The notes beneath the pieces were generated by a model. The model did not search any database. It was not told where the DNA came from and was given only the letters and a program-made list of their open reading frames with translations. From Azospirillum oryzae (GTDB lineage Bacteria > Pseudomonadota > Alphaproteobacteria > Azospirillales > Azospirillaceae), in contig NZ_FXAK01000007.1 in NCBI RefSeq assembly GCF_900177515.1, forward strand, positions 2,792,501 through 2,856,500: DNA of 64,000 bases, read 5' to 3'. The position numbers and the translations under genes were made by a program. Below are positions 42,231 through 53,644 of this stretch, one piece after another (positions within the stretch are counted from its first letter, which is position 1; each line of letters starts with the position of its first letter).

Positions 42231-42713
42231 TCAGTGCGCGACGATGGCGCAGACCGTCGCCTTCGTCGCCTTGGCCAGATCGGCGGGCGCCAGCACGATC
42301 TGCAAGCCGCGCCGGCCGCCATTCACCACCATTTCCGGCAGCGCTTCGGCGCTCGCGTCGATGAAGGTCGGCAGCGGCTTCTTCTGGCCCAGCGGGCTGA
42401 TGCCGCCGACCAGGAAACCCGTGGTCTTTTCCGCCAGCGCCGGGTCGGCGAGATCGGCCTTCTTCGCCTTGGCCGCCGCGGCGATAGCCTTCAGGTCCAG
42501 CTTGGCCGCGACCGGGATGACGGCGCAGGCCAGCGCCTTGGGTTCCAGCTGGACGATCAGGGTCTTGTAGACGATGGCGGGGTCGAGCCCGAGCGATTCG
42601 GCCGCATGCAGGCCGATGGCGTCGGCCGACGGGTCGTAGTCGTATTCCATCAGCCGGAAGGCGACGCTCGCCGCCTTCGCCGCGTTGACCGCCGGGGTTA
42701 CCTTCGCCGCCAT
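42231..42713 (-). CDS. ybaK: Cys-tRNA(Pro)/Cys-tRNA(Cys) deacylase YbaK
   Basis: Trans-editing enzyme (160 aa, usual length) that hydrolyses mischarged Cys-tRNA-Pro. Family signatures: KTLIVQLEPKALACAVIPVA with the catalytic-site Lys region, GFLVGGISPLGQKKPLPTFI and VVNGGRRGLQIVLAPADLAK. ATG 42713 is used; a GTG at 42722 three codons upstream has a better-spaced SD. Single gene. Confidence 0.93.
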   Translation of the reverse strand: MAAKVTPAVNAAKAASVAFRLMEYDYDPSADAIGLHAAESLGLDPAIVYKTLIVQLEPKALACAVIPVAAKLDLKAIAAAAKAKKADLADPALAEKTTGFLVGGISPLGQKKPLPTFIDASAEALPEMVVNGGRRGLQIVLAPADLAKATKATVCAIVAH

Positions 42714-42799
42714 GCTCCACACCGTTCCCTGACAAACAGCGGCGGGAGCTTGGCAGGCGGCGTTACGGGTGTAAAGCCCTGCAGGATGCGCAGGGCTTG

Positions 42800-42915
42800 G
42801 CCCCCTCCCTAACCCTCCCCCACCTTTGGTGGGAGAGGGGACTGCCGCCGTTATGCAAACTCACCCTCCACCGCCGAAGGCGGGGGAGGGAGGGACCCGC
42901 GGCGAAGCCGTGGGA
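42800..42915. repeat. C/G-rich palindromic intergenic repeat
   Basis: CCCCCTCCCTAACCCTCCCC, CACCTTTGGTGGGAGAGGGG and a second part CCTCCACCGCCGAAGGCGGG form several hairpins between folE and ybaK. They share the CCCTC..GAGGG character of the pair at 25743-25882 but not a long identity. Confidence 0.6.
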
Positions 42916-42941
42916 GGGAGGGGGCAGTGCCGCCGGATGCC

Positions 42942-43616
42942 TCACTCCATCCCGCGCGAGGACGGGTTGCCGATCATCGTCAGGAATTCGCGGCGGGTCG
43001 ACGGGTCGGTGCGGAAGGCGCCCAGCATGCGGCTGGTCACCATCGTCACGCCGGTCTTGTGGACGCCGCGGGTGGTCATGCACTGGTGCTGCGCCTCCAC
43101 CACCACGGCGACGCCCTCGGGCTGCAGGACCTCGTCGATGGTGTTGGCGATCTGCGCCGTCATCTTCTCCTGGATCTGCAGGCGCTTGCCGTAGGCCTCG
43201 ACCAGACGCGCCAGCTTGGAGATGCCGACGACGCGGCGGCGCGGCAGGTAGGCGACATGCGCCTTGCCGATGATCGGCACCATGTGGTGCTCGCAATAGG
43301 ACTCCACCCGGATGTCGCGCAGCACGACCATCTCGTCATAGCCGTCGGTCTCCTCGAAAGTACGCGACAGGATCTCGACCGGGTCGATGCCGTAGCCGGC
43401 GAAGAATTCCTCATAGGAGCGGACGACGCGGTCCGGCGTGCCGACCAGCCCTTCGCGCGCCGGGTCGTCGCCGGCCCAGCGGATCAGGGTCCGCACGGCC
43501 TCTTCCGCCTCGGCGCGGGACGGACGGGCGACGGCGTCGGGCCGGGACAGGCCGGGGCCGCGCAGCACGTTGTCGGCGACCGGGGGCTTGGCGTGCGGGG
43601 TCTTGGTAGCCGTCAC
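42942..43616 (-). CDS. folE: GTP cyclohydrolase I
   Basis: First enzyme of tetrahydrofolate synthesis (224 aa): GTP to dihydroneopterin triphosphate. Zinc and active-site residues are in VESYCEHHMVPIIGKAHVAY, VVVEAQHQCMTTRGVHK and LPRRRVVGISKLARLVEAYG. GTG 43616 is chosen because AAGGA lies seven bases upstream; an in-frame ATG at 43646 lacks this. Long leader from a candidate promoter at 43771. Confidence 0.96.
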   Translation of the reverse strand: MTATKTPHAKPPVADNVLRGPGLSRPDAVARPSRAEAEEAVRTLIRWAGDDPAREGLVGTPDRVVRSYEEFFAGYGIDPVEILSRTFEETDGYDEMVVLRDIRVESYCEHHMVPIIGKAHVAYLPRRRVVGISKLARLVEAYGKRLQIQEKMTAQIANTIDEVLQPEGVAVVVEAQHQCMTTRGVHKTGVTMVTSRMLGAFRTDPSTRREFLTMIGNPSSRGME

Positions 43617-44000
43617 GGGAACATCCTTTCCATAACTGGGAAACACCCTGCGCGAAGCCGATGACCGCGATCCGACGGCCGTCGCGCAACACGCCCATCG
43701 TGTCTGGCGTCAGTACGGAGCCGATGTCCCGGCGGATCAACCGAACGGCTCGTAAGACGAAAAGGAGTTGATTATAAACGGAATGGCGGCGCCCGCCTTT
43801 CCGTTTCCGCCCGGTTTCTGTCGCCGGACGCCACTTGGAAGTCCCTAGATAGGGCCCGGCCTATGGCCTTCAAGCTATGGACAAAGTACGGGCAGCCATG
43901 CGGATTGTCAAAGCCGCGCGTTAATTTCTTCCAATAACCACAAGCATTCTATTGTATTATTCGCCTGCGTCCGAATTAGACGGTCGGCCGCGCCGTCCGA
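43617..44000. other. Intergenic region between folE and apaG
   Basis: No supported gene. It holds the folE leader and its candidate -10 box, and an AT-rich segment at 43910-43975. A minus-strand frame from a TTG at 43740 is open but has no SD. Confidence 0.5.
43771..43776 (-). promoter_or_regulatory. Perfect TATAAT -10 box, candidate folE promoter
   Basis: TATAAT reads on the minus strand about 155 bases before the folE start. No good -35 is spaced 17 bases away, so confidence is limited. Confidence 0.4.
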
Positions 44001-44393
44001 TCAGTTCAGTTGCATCGGCTGGTGCGGACTGTCCAGCGAGAAGGCCGGAATCGTCACGTCGAAGGCACGCCCGTCCTCCCCCTCCATGCCGTAGGTGCCG
44101 GCCATGATGCCGGACGGCGTGCCGAGCGGGGTGCCGCTGGTGTATTCGAAATGGTCGCCCGGCTCCAGCACCGGCTGCTCGCCGACCACGCCGGGTCCCC
44201 GCACCTCCTGCACGCGGCCCATGGCGTCGGTGATGCGCCAGTGGCGGGTGCGCAGCTGCACCGTCTCGCTGCCCTCGTTCTCGATGCGGACATGATAGGC
44301 CCAGACGAAGCGCCCCTCGGCCGGAGCCGACTGGTCTTCCAGGAAAACGGGCTGGACGGTGACGCGGATGTCATGGGTGACGGCGGTGTACAT
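44001..44393 (-). CDS. apaG: ApaG/CorD protein
   Basis: The product (130 aa) has the ApaG immunoglobulin-like fold: HDIRVTVQPVFLEDQSAPAE, FVWAYHVRIENEGSETVQLR, WRITDAMGRVQEVRGPGVVG, FEYTSGTPLGTPSGIMAGTY. The family is linked to Co/Mg tolerance and Ap4A metabolism, without a clear enzymatic role. ATG 44393 begins the conserved N-terminus; upstream codons in the same frame are not protein-like. Confidence 0.95.
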   Translation of the reverse strand: MYTAVTHDIRVTVQPVFLEDQSAPAEGRFVWAYHVRIENEGSETVQLRTRHWRITDAMGRVQEVRGPGVVGEQPVLEPGDHFEYTSGTPLGTPSGIMAGTYGMEGEDGRAFDVTIPAFSLDSPHQPMQLN

Positions 44394-44886
44394 GGCGGGC
44401 GGTCCGAGAACGGCGCCGGCCGTAAAAACGGGCCGGCGGCTTGGGGGTCCGGCTTGGGAGTCCGGGTGGGGAGTCCGGGTGGCCGGGCAGCGGTTCCGCG
44501 CAGGATAAGGTCCCCTCTCCGCACTGTCCAGAACGCGGCCGGACAATGATGCGGCATCCCAGCCTTTGGCCGGCCTTGGGCACGCACCACGATTGACACA
44601 GTCATGCACAGTCTTCGGGTCTGCATGGTCTTGCGATGGGGGGGCGACGATGATATATGCGCAAGTCCCAGCAACGGCCGAAGAGCCTTGTCCATGTCTC
44701 GTTCGCACGCCCTTCGCATCCGACGACGGAGCCTCGCACCGCGCATCGCGGTTGCGGCCGTCCTTGGGTCGCGTGCGAACGCCAAAGGCACAACGGGGAC
44801 CTGACACCCCCGGCCTTCCGGCGGCGGCGCGATCCGCCCTCCAAAAGCCTTCTGAGAAGACTTTCTTCCCGCCGGGAGCCCCACGC
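44394..44886. other. 493-base intergenic region, little identified
   Basis: No coding region is supported. A short tandem GGGAGTCCGGGTGG duplication lies at about 44455-44482. TTGCGA (44631-44636) and TATATG (44654-44659) with a 17-base spacer are a weak promoter candidate for the GNAT gene. The rest shows nothing I can name. Confidence 0.4.
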
Positions 44887-45603
44887 ATGATCATCACCGT
44901 CGAAGAGCCGAAGCACGCCGCCGCCATCGAAGCCCTGCTGGACGCCTCCTTCGGTCCCGACCGCTTTGCCAAGACCGCCTACCGGCTGCGCGACGGCGTC
45001 GACTCCATCCCCGCCCTGAACCTCGTCGCCATCGAGCATGACGAGCATGGGCGCGAGGTGGTGGTGGGCACCATCCGCTACTGGCCGATCCTGGTCGGCG
45101 GCACCACCCAGTCGATCCTGCTCGGCCCGATCGCGGTCGCCGCCCATCTGCAGGGCAGCGGTCTGGGCAGCAAGATGATCCGGATGAGCCTGAACAAGGC
45201 GGTGGCTCTGGGCCACAAGTCGGTGATCCTGGTCGGCGACGCCCCCTATTACGAGCGGTTCGGCTTCTCCCGCGCCCTGACGCTGGGCATGGAGATGCCG
45301 GGTCCGGTCGACATGAGCCGGCTGCTGGGCCTGGAACTGGTCGAAGGCTCGCTGGCCGGCGCCGCCGGCATGATCGGCAAGCCGGAGCAGGCGGACGCGC
45401 AGGACATCGCCATCGGCGAAACCTCGGTTCTTGGCCCGGTTCTCGGCCCGGTGCTGGCCACCTCCATCGACATGCCGGCGGGAGACACCTCCGTCCCTTT
45501 CAGCGCCCTGTTCAGCCGGGCGGCGGCGGAGCGAATCTGGACTGACCGCGTGCGCAGGACCGACTGGTTCTGGCGCGACGGTCTGCAGGCCGGCGCGGCG
45601 TGA
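44887..45603 (+). CDS. GNAT N-acetyltransferase (YhbS-like)
   Basis: The product (238 aa) starts MIITVEEPKHAAAIEALLDA and shows the acetyl-CoA loop in LGPIAVAAHLQGSGLGSKMI with SVILVGDAPYYERFGFSRAL. This is the YhbS-type subfamily, whose substrates are mostly unknown. The C-terminal about 100 residues extend beyond the GNAT core. ATG 44887 chosen by the conserved start. Stand-alone gene. Confidence 0.87.
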   Translation: MIITVEEPKHAAAIEALLDASFGPDRFAKTAYRLRDGVDSIPALNLVAIEHDEHGREVVVGTIRYWPILVGGTTQSILLGPIAVAAHLQGSGLGSKMIRMSLNKAVALGHKSVILVGDAPYYERFGFSRALTLGMEMPGPVDMSRLLGLELVEGSLAGAAGMIGKPEQADAQDIAIGETSVLGPVLGPVLATSIDMPAGDTSVPFSALFSRAAAERIWTDRVRRTDWFWRDGLQAGAA

Positions 45604-45783
45604 CGATTTCGGATTGCGGAAACGACGTCGTTGCAAACATGGGTGGGGCGAAGCGGGATTGACTCGATTCGCCCCACACGCGATACCATCTTTTCAGGAG
45701 CGACGCCGGACCGACGGCGTGCCGCGCGCCACGCAGCACCGTGAGCGCGCTATTCGTTTTTGTTCCAAGCGGAAGGGTGCGGG

Positions 45784-47189
<1,406 letters not shown>

Positions 47190-47193
<4 letters not shown>

Positions 47194-48284
47194 ACGGTCT
47201 GCCCGAACGGCGTATCGACGTTCAATTCGATGACAACCGGCTTCTGCCGATGCTGTACGGGGAGCATGACCGCCACCTCGCCCGCATCGAATCCCTCCTC
47301 GGCGTGTCGCTGATCTCCCGCGGCAACACCCTGACCATCTCCGGCCCGCCCGAGGCCGCCGAAACGGCGCGGACGGCGCTGAACGGCCTGTATGGCCGGC
47401 TGACCCGCGGCCAGACCATCGACGGCGGCGAGGTCGACGGCGCCGTCCGCATGGCCACGGCCGATGCCGGATTCGCCGGCGTGGCGACGGGTGAAGAGCC
47501 GCGCGCACCCGGCCAGCAGGCGACCATCACCCGCGCCGAGATCGCGCTGCGCACCCGCCGGCGCGGCCCGATCACCCCGCGTTCCCCCACCCAGGCCGCC
47601 TATCTGCAGGCTTTGGCGGAGAGCGAGCTGGTCTTCGGCCTCGGCCCGGCCGGCACCGGCAAGACCTATCTGGCGGTGGCCCAGGCGGTGGCCTTGCTGA
47701 CCACCGGTCAGGTCGACCGCATCGTGCTGTCGCGCCCGGCGGTCGAGGCGGGCGAGCGTCTGGGCTTCCTGCCCGGCGACCTGAAGGAAAAGGTCGATCC
47801 TTACCTGCGTCCGCTCTACGACGCGCTGCACGACATGCTGCCGGCCGAACAGGTGAAGAAGCGGCTGGAGTCCGGCGAGATCGAGATCGCGCCGCTGGCC
47901 TTCATGCGCGGCCGGACGCTGGGCAACGCCTTCGTCATCCTGGACGAGGCGCAGAACACCACGCCGATGCAGATGAAGATGTTCCTGACCCGTCTCGGCG
48001 AAGGCGGGCGGATGGTCGTCACGGGAGACATCTCGCAGATCGACCTGCCGTCGGGCACCCGGTCGGGCCTGCGCGACGCGCTGGACATCCTGCGCGGGGT
48101 GGAGGGCGTGCGCTTCGTCCGCTTCACCGACGCCGACGTCGTCCGCCACCCGATGGTGGCCCGCATCATCCGCGCCTATGACCAGGCCGATGCCCGCGAG
48201 GCGGCGCGCAAGCAGGCCCGCCGTGCTGGTTCCGAACCCGGAACGAACGACCGCGAGGCCGGTATCGTTGGAGATCCGGAATGA
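47190..48284 (+). CDS. ybeZ: PhoH-like ATPase YbeZ
   Basis: The product (364 aa) has an N-terminal KH-like part and a PhoH ATPase core: Walker A FGLGPAGTGKTYLAVAQAVA, SRPAVEAGERLGFLPGDLKE and Walker B FVILDEAQNTTPMQMKMFLT. It works with YbeY in ribosome and RNA quality control. TTG start at 47190 overlaps the miaB stop (TTGA), with GGAGG seven bases upstream. Confidence 0.96.
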
Positions 48285-48787
48285 CCAGCGCGGTCGACGT
48301 CACTGTTTCACGTGAAGCCGGCGATTGGGCCGAGGATGCCGAGTGGCTGGCGGAGCGCGCGGCGCTCGCCGCGCTGGGTGCCGCCTATGACGATGAGGAA
48401 GGCCCGGCCGAGCTGTCGGTCGTGCTGGCCGACGACGCGCTGGTCCACCGGCTGAACCGCGAGTATCGCGGCAAGGACAAGCCGACCAACGTCCTGTCCT
48501 TCGCCCTGACCGAGGCGGAGGAGCCGGAGGCGCAAGACGGCGTGCCGGTGATGCTGGGCGACGTCATCCTCGCCTATGAAACGGTCGCCCGCGAGGCGTC
48601 CGAACAGGGGAAAATCTTCAAAGACCACATGACTCACCTTGTGATGCATGGTGTTCTGCATCTGCTGGGTTATGATCACGAGACGGACGACGAGGCCGAG
48701 GAGATGGAGGCGCTGGAAACCCGGCTGCTCGCCACGCTCGGAATCGCCGACCCTTATGCCGCCAACCACCAACCGCCGGACCGATGA
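48281..48787 (+). CDS. ybeY: Endoribonuclease YbeY
   Basis: Zinc metalloprotein (168 aa) for 16S rRNA 3'-end maturation and 70S quality control. The metal site is the H-x3-H-x5-H type in HLVMHGVLHLLGYDHETDDE, preceded by LNREYRGKDKPTNVLSFALT. ATGA overlap with ybeZ and another four-base overlap with corC. Confidence 0.96.
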   Translation: MTSAVDVTVSREAGDWAEDAEWLAERAALAALGAAYDDEEGPAELSVVLADDALVHRLNREYRGKDKPTNVLSFALTEAEEPEAQDGVPVMLGDVILAYETVAREASEQGKIFKDHMTHLVMHGVLHLLGYDHETDDEAEEMEALETRLLATLGIADPYAANHQPPDR

Positions 48788-49740
48788 GCGAGATATCCGA
48801 CAGTCGCACGCCCCGTGATGACCACGGGGCCGAAGACCATTCCCTGGGCCACCTGTTCAAGGGGTGGCTCCGCACCGTCTGGGGCGGCCGCGAGGACAAT
48901 TCCCTGCGCGGCACGATCGAAGAGCTGATCGCCGGCCTGGACGATGCCGCGAGCGAGGACGGCGAGGATTCGCTGGGCGCCGGCGAGCGGGCGCTGCTGA
49001 CCAACATCCTGAAGCTGCGCGACCGCACCGTCGCCGACGTCATGGTGCCGCGCGCCGACATCATCGCCGTCGACATCGACACCCCCTTCCCCGCCCTGGT
49101 CCAGCGCGTCGCCGAGGAGGGCCATTCCCGCCTACCGGTGTTCCGCGAGACGCTGGACGACGTGGTCGGCATCATCCACATCAAGGACGTGCTGACCCTG
49201 CTGGCGAAGCAGGCCGCCTCGCCCGAGGGCATGCGCCAGAAGCCGGACCTGACCGGCATCATCCGCGAGGCGAAGATCGTCGCCCCTTCCATGCATGTGC
49301 TCGACCTGCTGGTGCAGATGCGCCAGACCCGCCAGCACATGGCGCTGGTGGTGGACGAGTTCGGCGGCATCGACGGCCTCGTCACCATCGAGGATCTGGT
49401 GGAGGAGATCGTCGGCGAGATCGAGGACGAGCATGACGAGACCGCGGCGCCGCGTCTGGTCGAGCGTCCCGACGGCAGCCTGATCGCCGACGCCCGCCTG
49501 CCCATCGAGGATTTCGAGCACCGCGTCGGCCCGGTCCTGTCGGAGGAGGAGCGCGAGGACATCGACACGCTGGGCGGTCTGGTCGTTTCCATCGCCGGCC
49601 GCGTGCCGGGGCTGGGCGAGCGGCTGATCCATCCCTCGGGCCTGGAATTCGAGATCGTCGACGCCGACTCCCGCCGCCTGAAGCGCCTGCGCGTCCACAA
49701 CGTCCCGGCCAACAGTTCGGAGCTGGCGGAGACGGCGTAA
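48784..49740 (+). CDS. CorC/HlyC-type transporter-associated protein with CBS pair
   Basis: The product (318 aa) carries two CBS domains (about residues 80-205: VADVMVPRADIIAVDIDTPF, RLPVFRETLDDVVGIIHIKD, HMALVVDEFGGIDGLVTIED) and a C-terminal CorC_HlyC domain (DIDTLGGLVVSIAGRVPGLG). No membrane segment, so it is the cytosolic YbeX/CorC form linked to Mg/Co efflux or ribosome metabolism. Overlaps ybeY by four bases; the stop codon overlaps a GTAAGGAT octamer. Confidence 0.94.
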   Translation: MSEISDSRTPRDDHGAEDHSLGHLFKGWLRTVWGGREDNSLRGTIEELIAGLDDAASEDGEDSLGAGERALLTNILKLRDRTVADVMVPRADIIAVDIDTPFPALVQRVAEEGHSRLPVFRETLDDVVGIIHIKDVLTLLAKQAASPEGMRQKPDLTGIIREAKIVAPSMHVLDLLVQMRQTRQHMALVVDEFGGIDGLVTIEDLVEEIVGEIEDEHDETAAPRLVERPDGSLIADARLPIEDFEHRVGPVLSEEEREDIDTLGGLVVSIAGRVPGLGERLIHPSGLEFEIVDADSRRLKRLRVHNVPANSSELAETA

Positions 49741-49874
49741 GGATCGGGGTGGGGGCCCGCGCCTCCCCCCACTCCCACAACACAGCTCCGCCCACAACAG
49801 CCTTGGCGCCCCCGTCCGGCCGCATTACCTATGGCGCCGCCCGCCATTCCTTGCCGCTGCCGGAGTTTCCCGTC

Positions 49875-51488
49875 TTGACCGTCACCGATGCGCTGCCCGT
49901 CCCCGCCCGGCTGGGCCGTGTTTCTGCGCGGCTGGCCGCGTTGACCGGCTGGCGCCGGCTGGCCGCCGCGACGCTGCTGGGCGGGCTAGCCACGCTGGCG
50001 GTGCCGCCGGCCGACCTGATGCCGGTGCTGCTGGTCGCCTTTCCCGGCCTGATCTGGCTGCTGGACGGGGTGGAGACGAAGAAGGGCGCCTTCGCCGTCG
50101 GCTGGTTCTTCGGCTTCGGCCATCACCTGCTGGGGCTCTATTGGATCAGCGCCGCGCTGTTCACCGACATCGCACGCTTCTGGTGGGCCCTGCCGCTGTC
50201 GGCCGTCGGTCTGCCGGTCCTGCTGGCGATGTTCAGCGGCGGCGCCACCCTGGCCTTCCATCTGCTGCGCCGGCGCGGCTTCGGCATCGGGTTGGCCCGG
50301 CCGGTTCTGTTCGCCGCCTGCTGGTGCCTGTGGGAATGGCTGCGCGGCCATGTCTTCACCGGCTTTCCCTGGAACCTGATCGGCTATGGCTGGGTCGGGG
50401 TTCTGCCGGTGCTGCAGACCGCCTCGCTGGTCGGCATCTACGGCCTGACGCTGGTGACGGTGCTGGTGGCCAGCTTGCCCGCCGCCCTGCCCGACCGCGA
50501 CACCACGCCTCGCCGCGCCTGGGCCGGCGTCGCCGCCGGGCTGGCGCTGCTGGCGGTGCTGGGCGGCTGGGGAGCCTGGAGGCTGGCCGGCGCGGTCGAC
50601 GAGCCGGTGCCGGGCGTCCGTCTCCGGCTGGTCCAGGCGGCGATCGACCAGCGGCTGAAATGGGCGCCCGGCGAGCGGGTGCAGAACTTCCAGAACCATC
50701 TCGCCCTGTCCGCCGCTCCGCCGGCCGATCCGTCGGCCCCGCCGCCCAACGTCATCATCTGGCCGGAAACCGCCGTCCCCTTCTTCGTCGAGGAGGATGC
50801 GCGGGTGCGCCAGGCGATGGCCTCGGTCATCCCGCCGGGCGGGCTGCTGATCACCGGGGCGCCTCGCACGACGGTCGATGCGGACGGCGAGCGCCGCTAT
50901 TTCAACGGCATGGTGGCGGTGGACGGCAGCGGTGCGGTGGTCGCCGACTACGACAAGTTCCACCTCGTGCCGTTCGGCGAGTATATGCCGCTGCGGCAAT
51001 GGCTGCCCGTCGGCGCCATCGCCGGCAACGGGGCGGAGTTCTCGGCCGGCCCCGGTCCGCGCACCTTGGACCTGGAAGGTCGGGTGGCCGGCCTGCCCTC
51101 CTTCAGCCCGCTGATCTGTTATGAGAGCATCTTCCCCGGCGCCGTGGTCGACACCGCCGACCGGCCGCACTGGCTGCTGAACCTGACCAACGACGCCTGG
51201 TATGGACGCACCGCCGGCCCGCACCAGCATTTCGCCATCAACCAGGTCCGCGCGGTGGAGGAAGGGCTGCCCCTGGTCCGGGTGGCGAATACGGGAATAT
51301 CCGGGGTGGTGGACTCCTACGGTCGTGTGCAACAATTGCTCGGACTGGGTGAGCGAGGCTTCATCGATACCACATTGCCGAAAGCGCCTGACGGCGTCAC
51401 AGCCTATGCCCGCATGGGAGACTGGATTTTCGGCATAGTGCTTCTAGGCTGTTTTCTGGCGGCCTTGGCCTCGCGATATCACCGGTAA
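49875..51488 (+). CDS. lnt: Apolipoprotein N-acyltransferase
   Basis: Inner-membrane enzyme (537 aa) adding the third acyl chain to lipoproteins. About six helices (residues 20-215) precede the nitrilase domain with catalytic triad Glu (IIWPETAVPFF), Lys (ADYDKFHLVPFGEYMP) and Cys (SPLICYESIFPG). TTG at 49875 has GGAG nine bases upstream. It follows corC by 134 bases, in the conserved ybeX-lnt order. Confidence 0.95.
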   Translation: MTVTDALPVPARLGRVSARLAALTGWRRLAAATLLGGLATLAVPPADLMPVLLVAFPGLIWLLDGVETKKGAFAVGWFFGFGHHLLGLYWISAALFTDIARFWWALPLSAVGLPVLLAMFSGGATLAFHLLRRRGFGIGLARPVLFAACWCLWEWLRGHVFTGFPWNLIGYGWVGVLPVLQTASLVGIYGLTLVTVLVASLPAALPDRDTTPRRAWAGVAAGLALLAVLGGWGAWRLAGAVDEPVPGVRLRLVQAAIDQRLKWAPGERVQNFQNHLALSAAPPADPSAPPPNVIIWPETAVPFFVEEDARVRQAMASVIPPGGLLITGAPRTTVDADGERRYFNGMVAVDGSGAVVADYDKFHLVPFGEYMPLRQWLPVGAIAGNGAEFSAGPGPRTLDLEGRVAGLPSFSPLICYESIFPGAVVDTADRPHWLLNLTNDAWYGRTAGPHQHFAINQVRAVEEGLPLVRVANTGISGVVDSYGRVQQLLGLGERGFIDTTLPKAPDGVTAYARMGDWIFGIVLLGCFLAALASRYHR

Positions 51489-51558
51489 CGCAGCAATACG
51501 GGCAATCCGTCCGCCACAGGCAGAACAATTTCGTGTATCGGGCTTGACCGGAGCGGGC

Positions 51559-51588
51559 TTGACTGCATACGTGGATATGTCGTAACTA
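51559..51588 (+). promoter_or_regulatory. Candidate promoter of the XRE regulator gene
   Basis: TTGACT (51559-51564), 18-base spacer, TAACTA (51583-51588), 30 bases before the ATG. Confidence 0.5.
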
Positions 51589-51605
51589 GGTTGCACAACC
51601 GTTAC
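51582..51605. promoter_or_regulatory. Inverted repeat overlapping the -10 region, probable operator
   Basis: Outer arms GTAAC and GTTAC and inner arms GGTTG and CAACC (with two unpaired bases on the left) form a near-palindrome over the promoter, just where an autorepressor would sit. The following gene encodes a helix-turn-helix protein. Confidence 0.5.
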
Positions 51606-51618
51606 AGGGATAAACGAG

Positions 51619-52113
51619 ATGCAGACTGAAACTGGGGCGCCGCGCGGGCGCCGTGCGGGTGCCGGCCGTCCGAAGACCGGAAAGCCGAATCCCATCGACG
51701 TCCATGTCGGATCCCGCGTCCGTCTTCGCCGCACGCTTCTCGGCATGAGCCAGGAGAAGCTTGGCGAGGCGATCGGCCTGACCTTCCAGCAGGTGCAGAA
51801 GTACGAGCGCGGCGCCAACCGCATCGGCGCGTCGCGTCTGTTCGATCTCAGCCGCGTCCTGGATGTGCCGGTCTCCTTCTTCTTCGACGACATGCCGGCC
51901 GAAGCGGCTGCCGCCCGCGTCGACGACGAGGACGAGACCGGTGCGACCGAAGAGCGCTCCGCCGGCGCCTACGAGCCCGATCCGATGGCCAAGCGCGAGA
52001 CGCTGGAACTGGTCCGCGCCTACTACAAGATCAGCGATCCGTCGGTGCGCAAGCGCCTGTTCGAACTGACCAAGGCGGTGGCCAGCGCCGCCGTGGCCGA
52101 GGCCGCGGAGTAA
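51619..52113 (+). CDS. XRE/Cro-CI-type HTH regulator (conserved alphaproteobacterial)
   Basis: The product (164 aa) has a basic N-terminus and an HTH_3 domain at residues 29-88 (VHVGSRVRLRRTLLGMSQEK, LTFQQVQKYERGANRIGASR, DVPVSFFFDDMP). It belongs to the conserved regulator found in this position before metK in many alphaproteobacteria (PhrR/SinR-like). A C-terminal helical tail (RKRLFELTKAVASAAVAEAA) could mediate oligomerisation. The operator-like repeat upstream suggests autoregulation. Confidence 0.93.
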   Translation: MQTETGAPRGRRAGAGRPKTGKPNPIDVHVGSRVRLRRTLLGMSQEKLGEAIGLTFQQVQKYERGANRIGASRLFDLSRVLDVPVSFFFDDMPAEAAAARVDDEDETGATEERSAGAYEPDPMAKRETLELVRAYYKISDPSVRKRLFELTKAVASAAVAEAAE

Positions 52114-52364
52114 CGCCGTCAAGTACCTCCTGCCGGTTGCCACACGGCAAGTGATACCCACCGAATGGGGAAGGCACGGGTCCGACCGTGCTCCCCCTTC
52201 GTGCTGGGCCTGCGATAATCGGTCCGGGGCCTTACCGCCGGTAGATTTCTTGACCCGGGCGGGATTCCTTGTCACAACCCGCTTTGGACCGGTGTCTGCG
52301 GCCGCTGTACCGGTCTGCCGTTTCGGCTCATGAAATAGCGTGCCGCCGAATGCCGAGGTTTCCC
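52114..52364. other. metK leader region, no riboswitch recognised
   Basis: A 250-base gap precedes metK. I looked for SAM-II and SAM/SAH riboswitch features and cannot identify either. TTGACC at about 52249 could be a -35 box, but no matching -10 is convincing. Confidence 0.4.
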
Positions 52365-53534
<1,170 letters not shown>

Positions 53535-53577
53535 GCGCGCGTTCGCAGCATAGGACCCGCCGCAAGGCGGTTGGACG

Positions 53578-53609
53578 GCAGGGGCTGGCAACGGCCCCTG
53601 CTTTCTTTT
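53578..53609 (+). terminator. Terminator after metK
   Basis: GCAGGGGC and GCCCCTGC are perfect arms with an eight-base loop, followed by TTTCTTTT. Confidence 0.92.
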
Positions 53610-53644
53610 GAGGCCCATCCCTTTTCCCGATACAGCGTTCCGAC

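Noticed and set aside
43411..43740. 109-codon minus frame starting at a TTG upstream of folE
   Set aside because: The first 40 residues look mildly protein-like, but there is no SD and the rest is a folE shadow.
52114..52364. SAM-responsive riboswitch before metK
   Set aside because: I could not align the leader to SAM-II or SAM/SAH features; a covariance search would be decisive.
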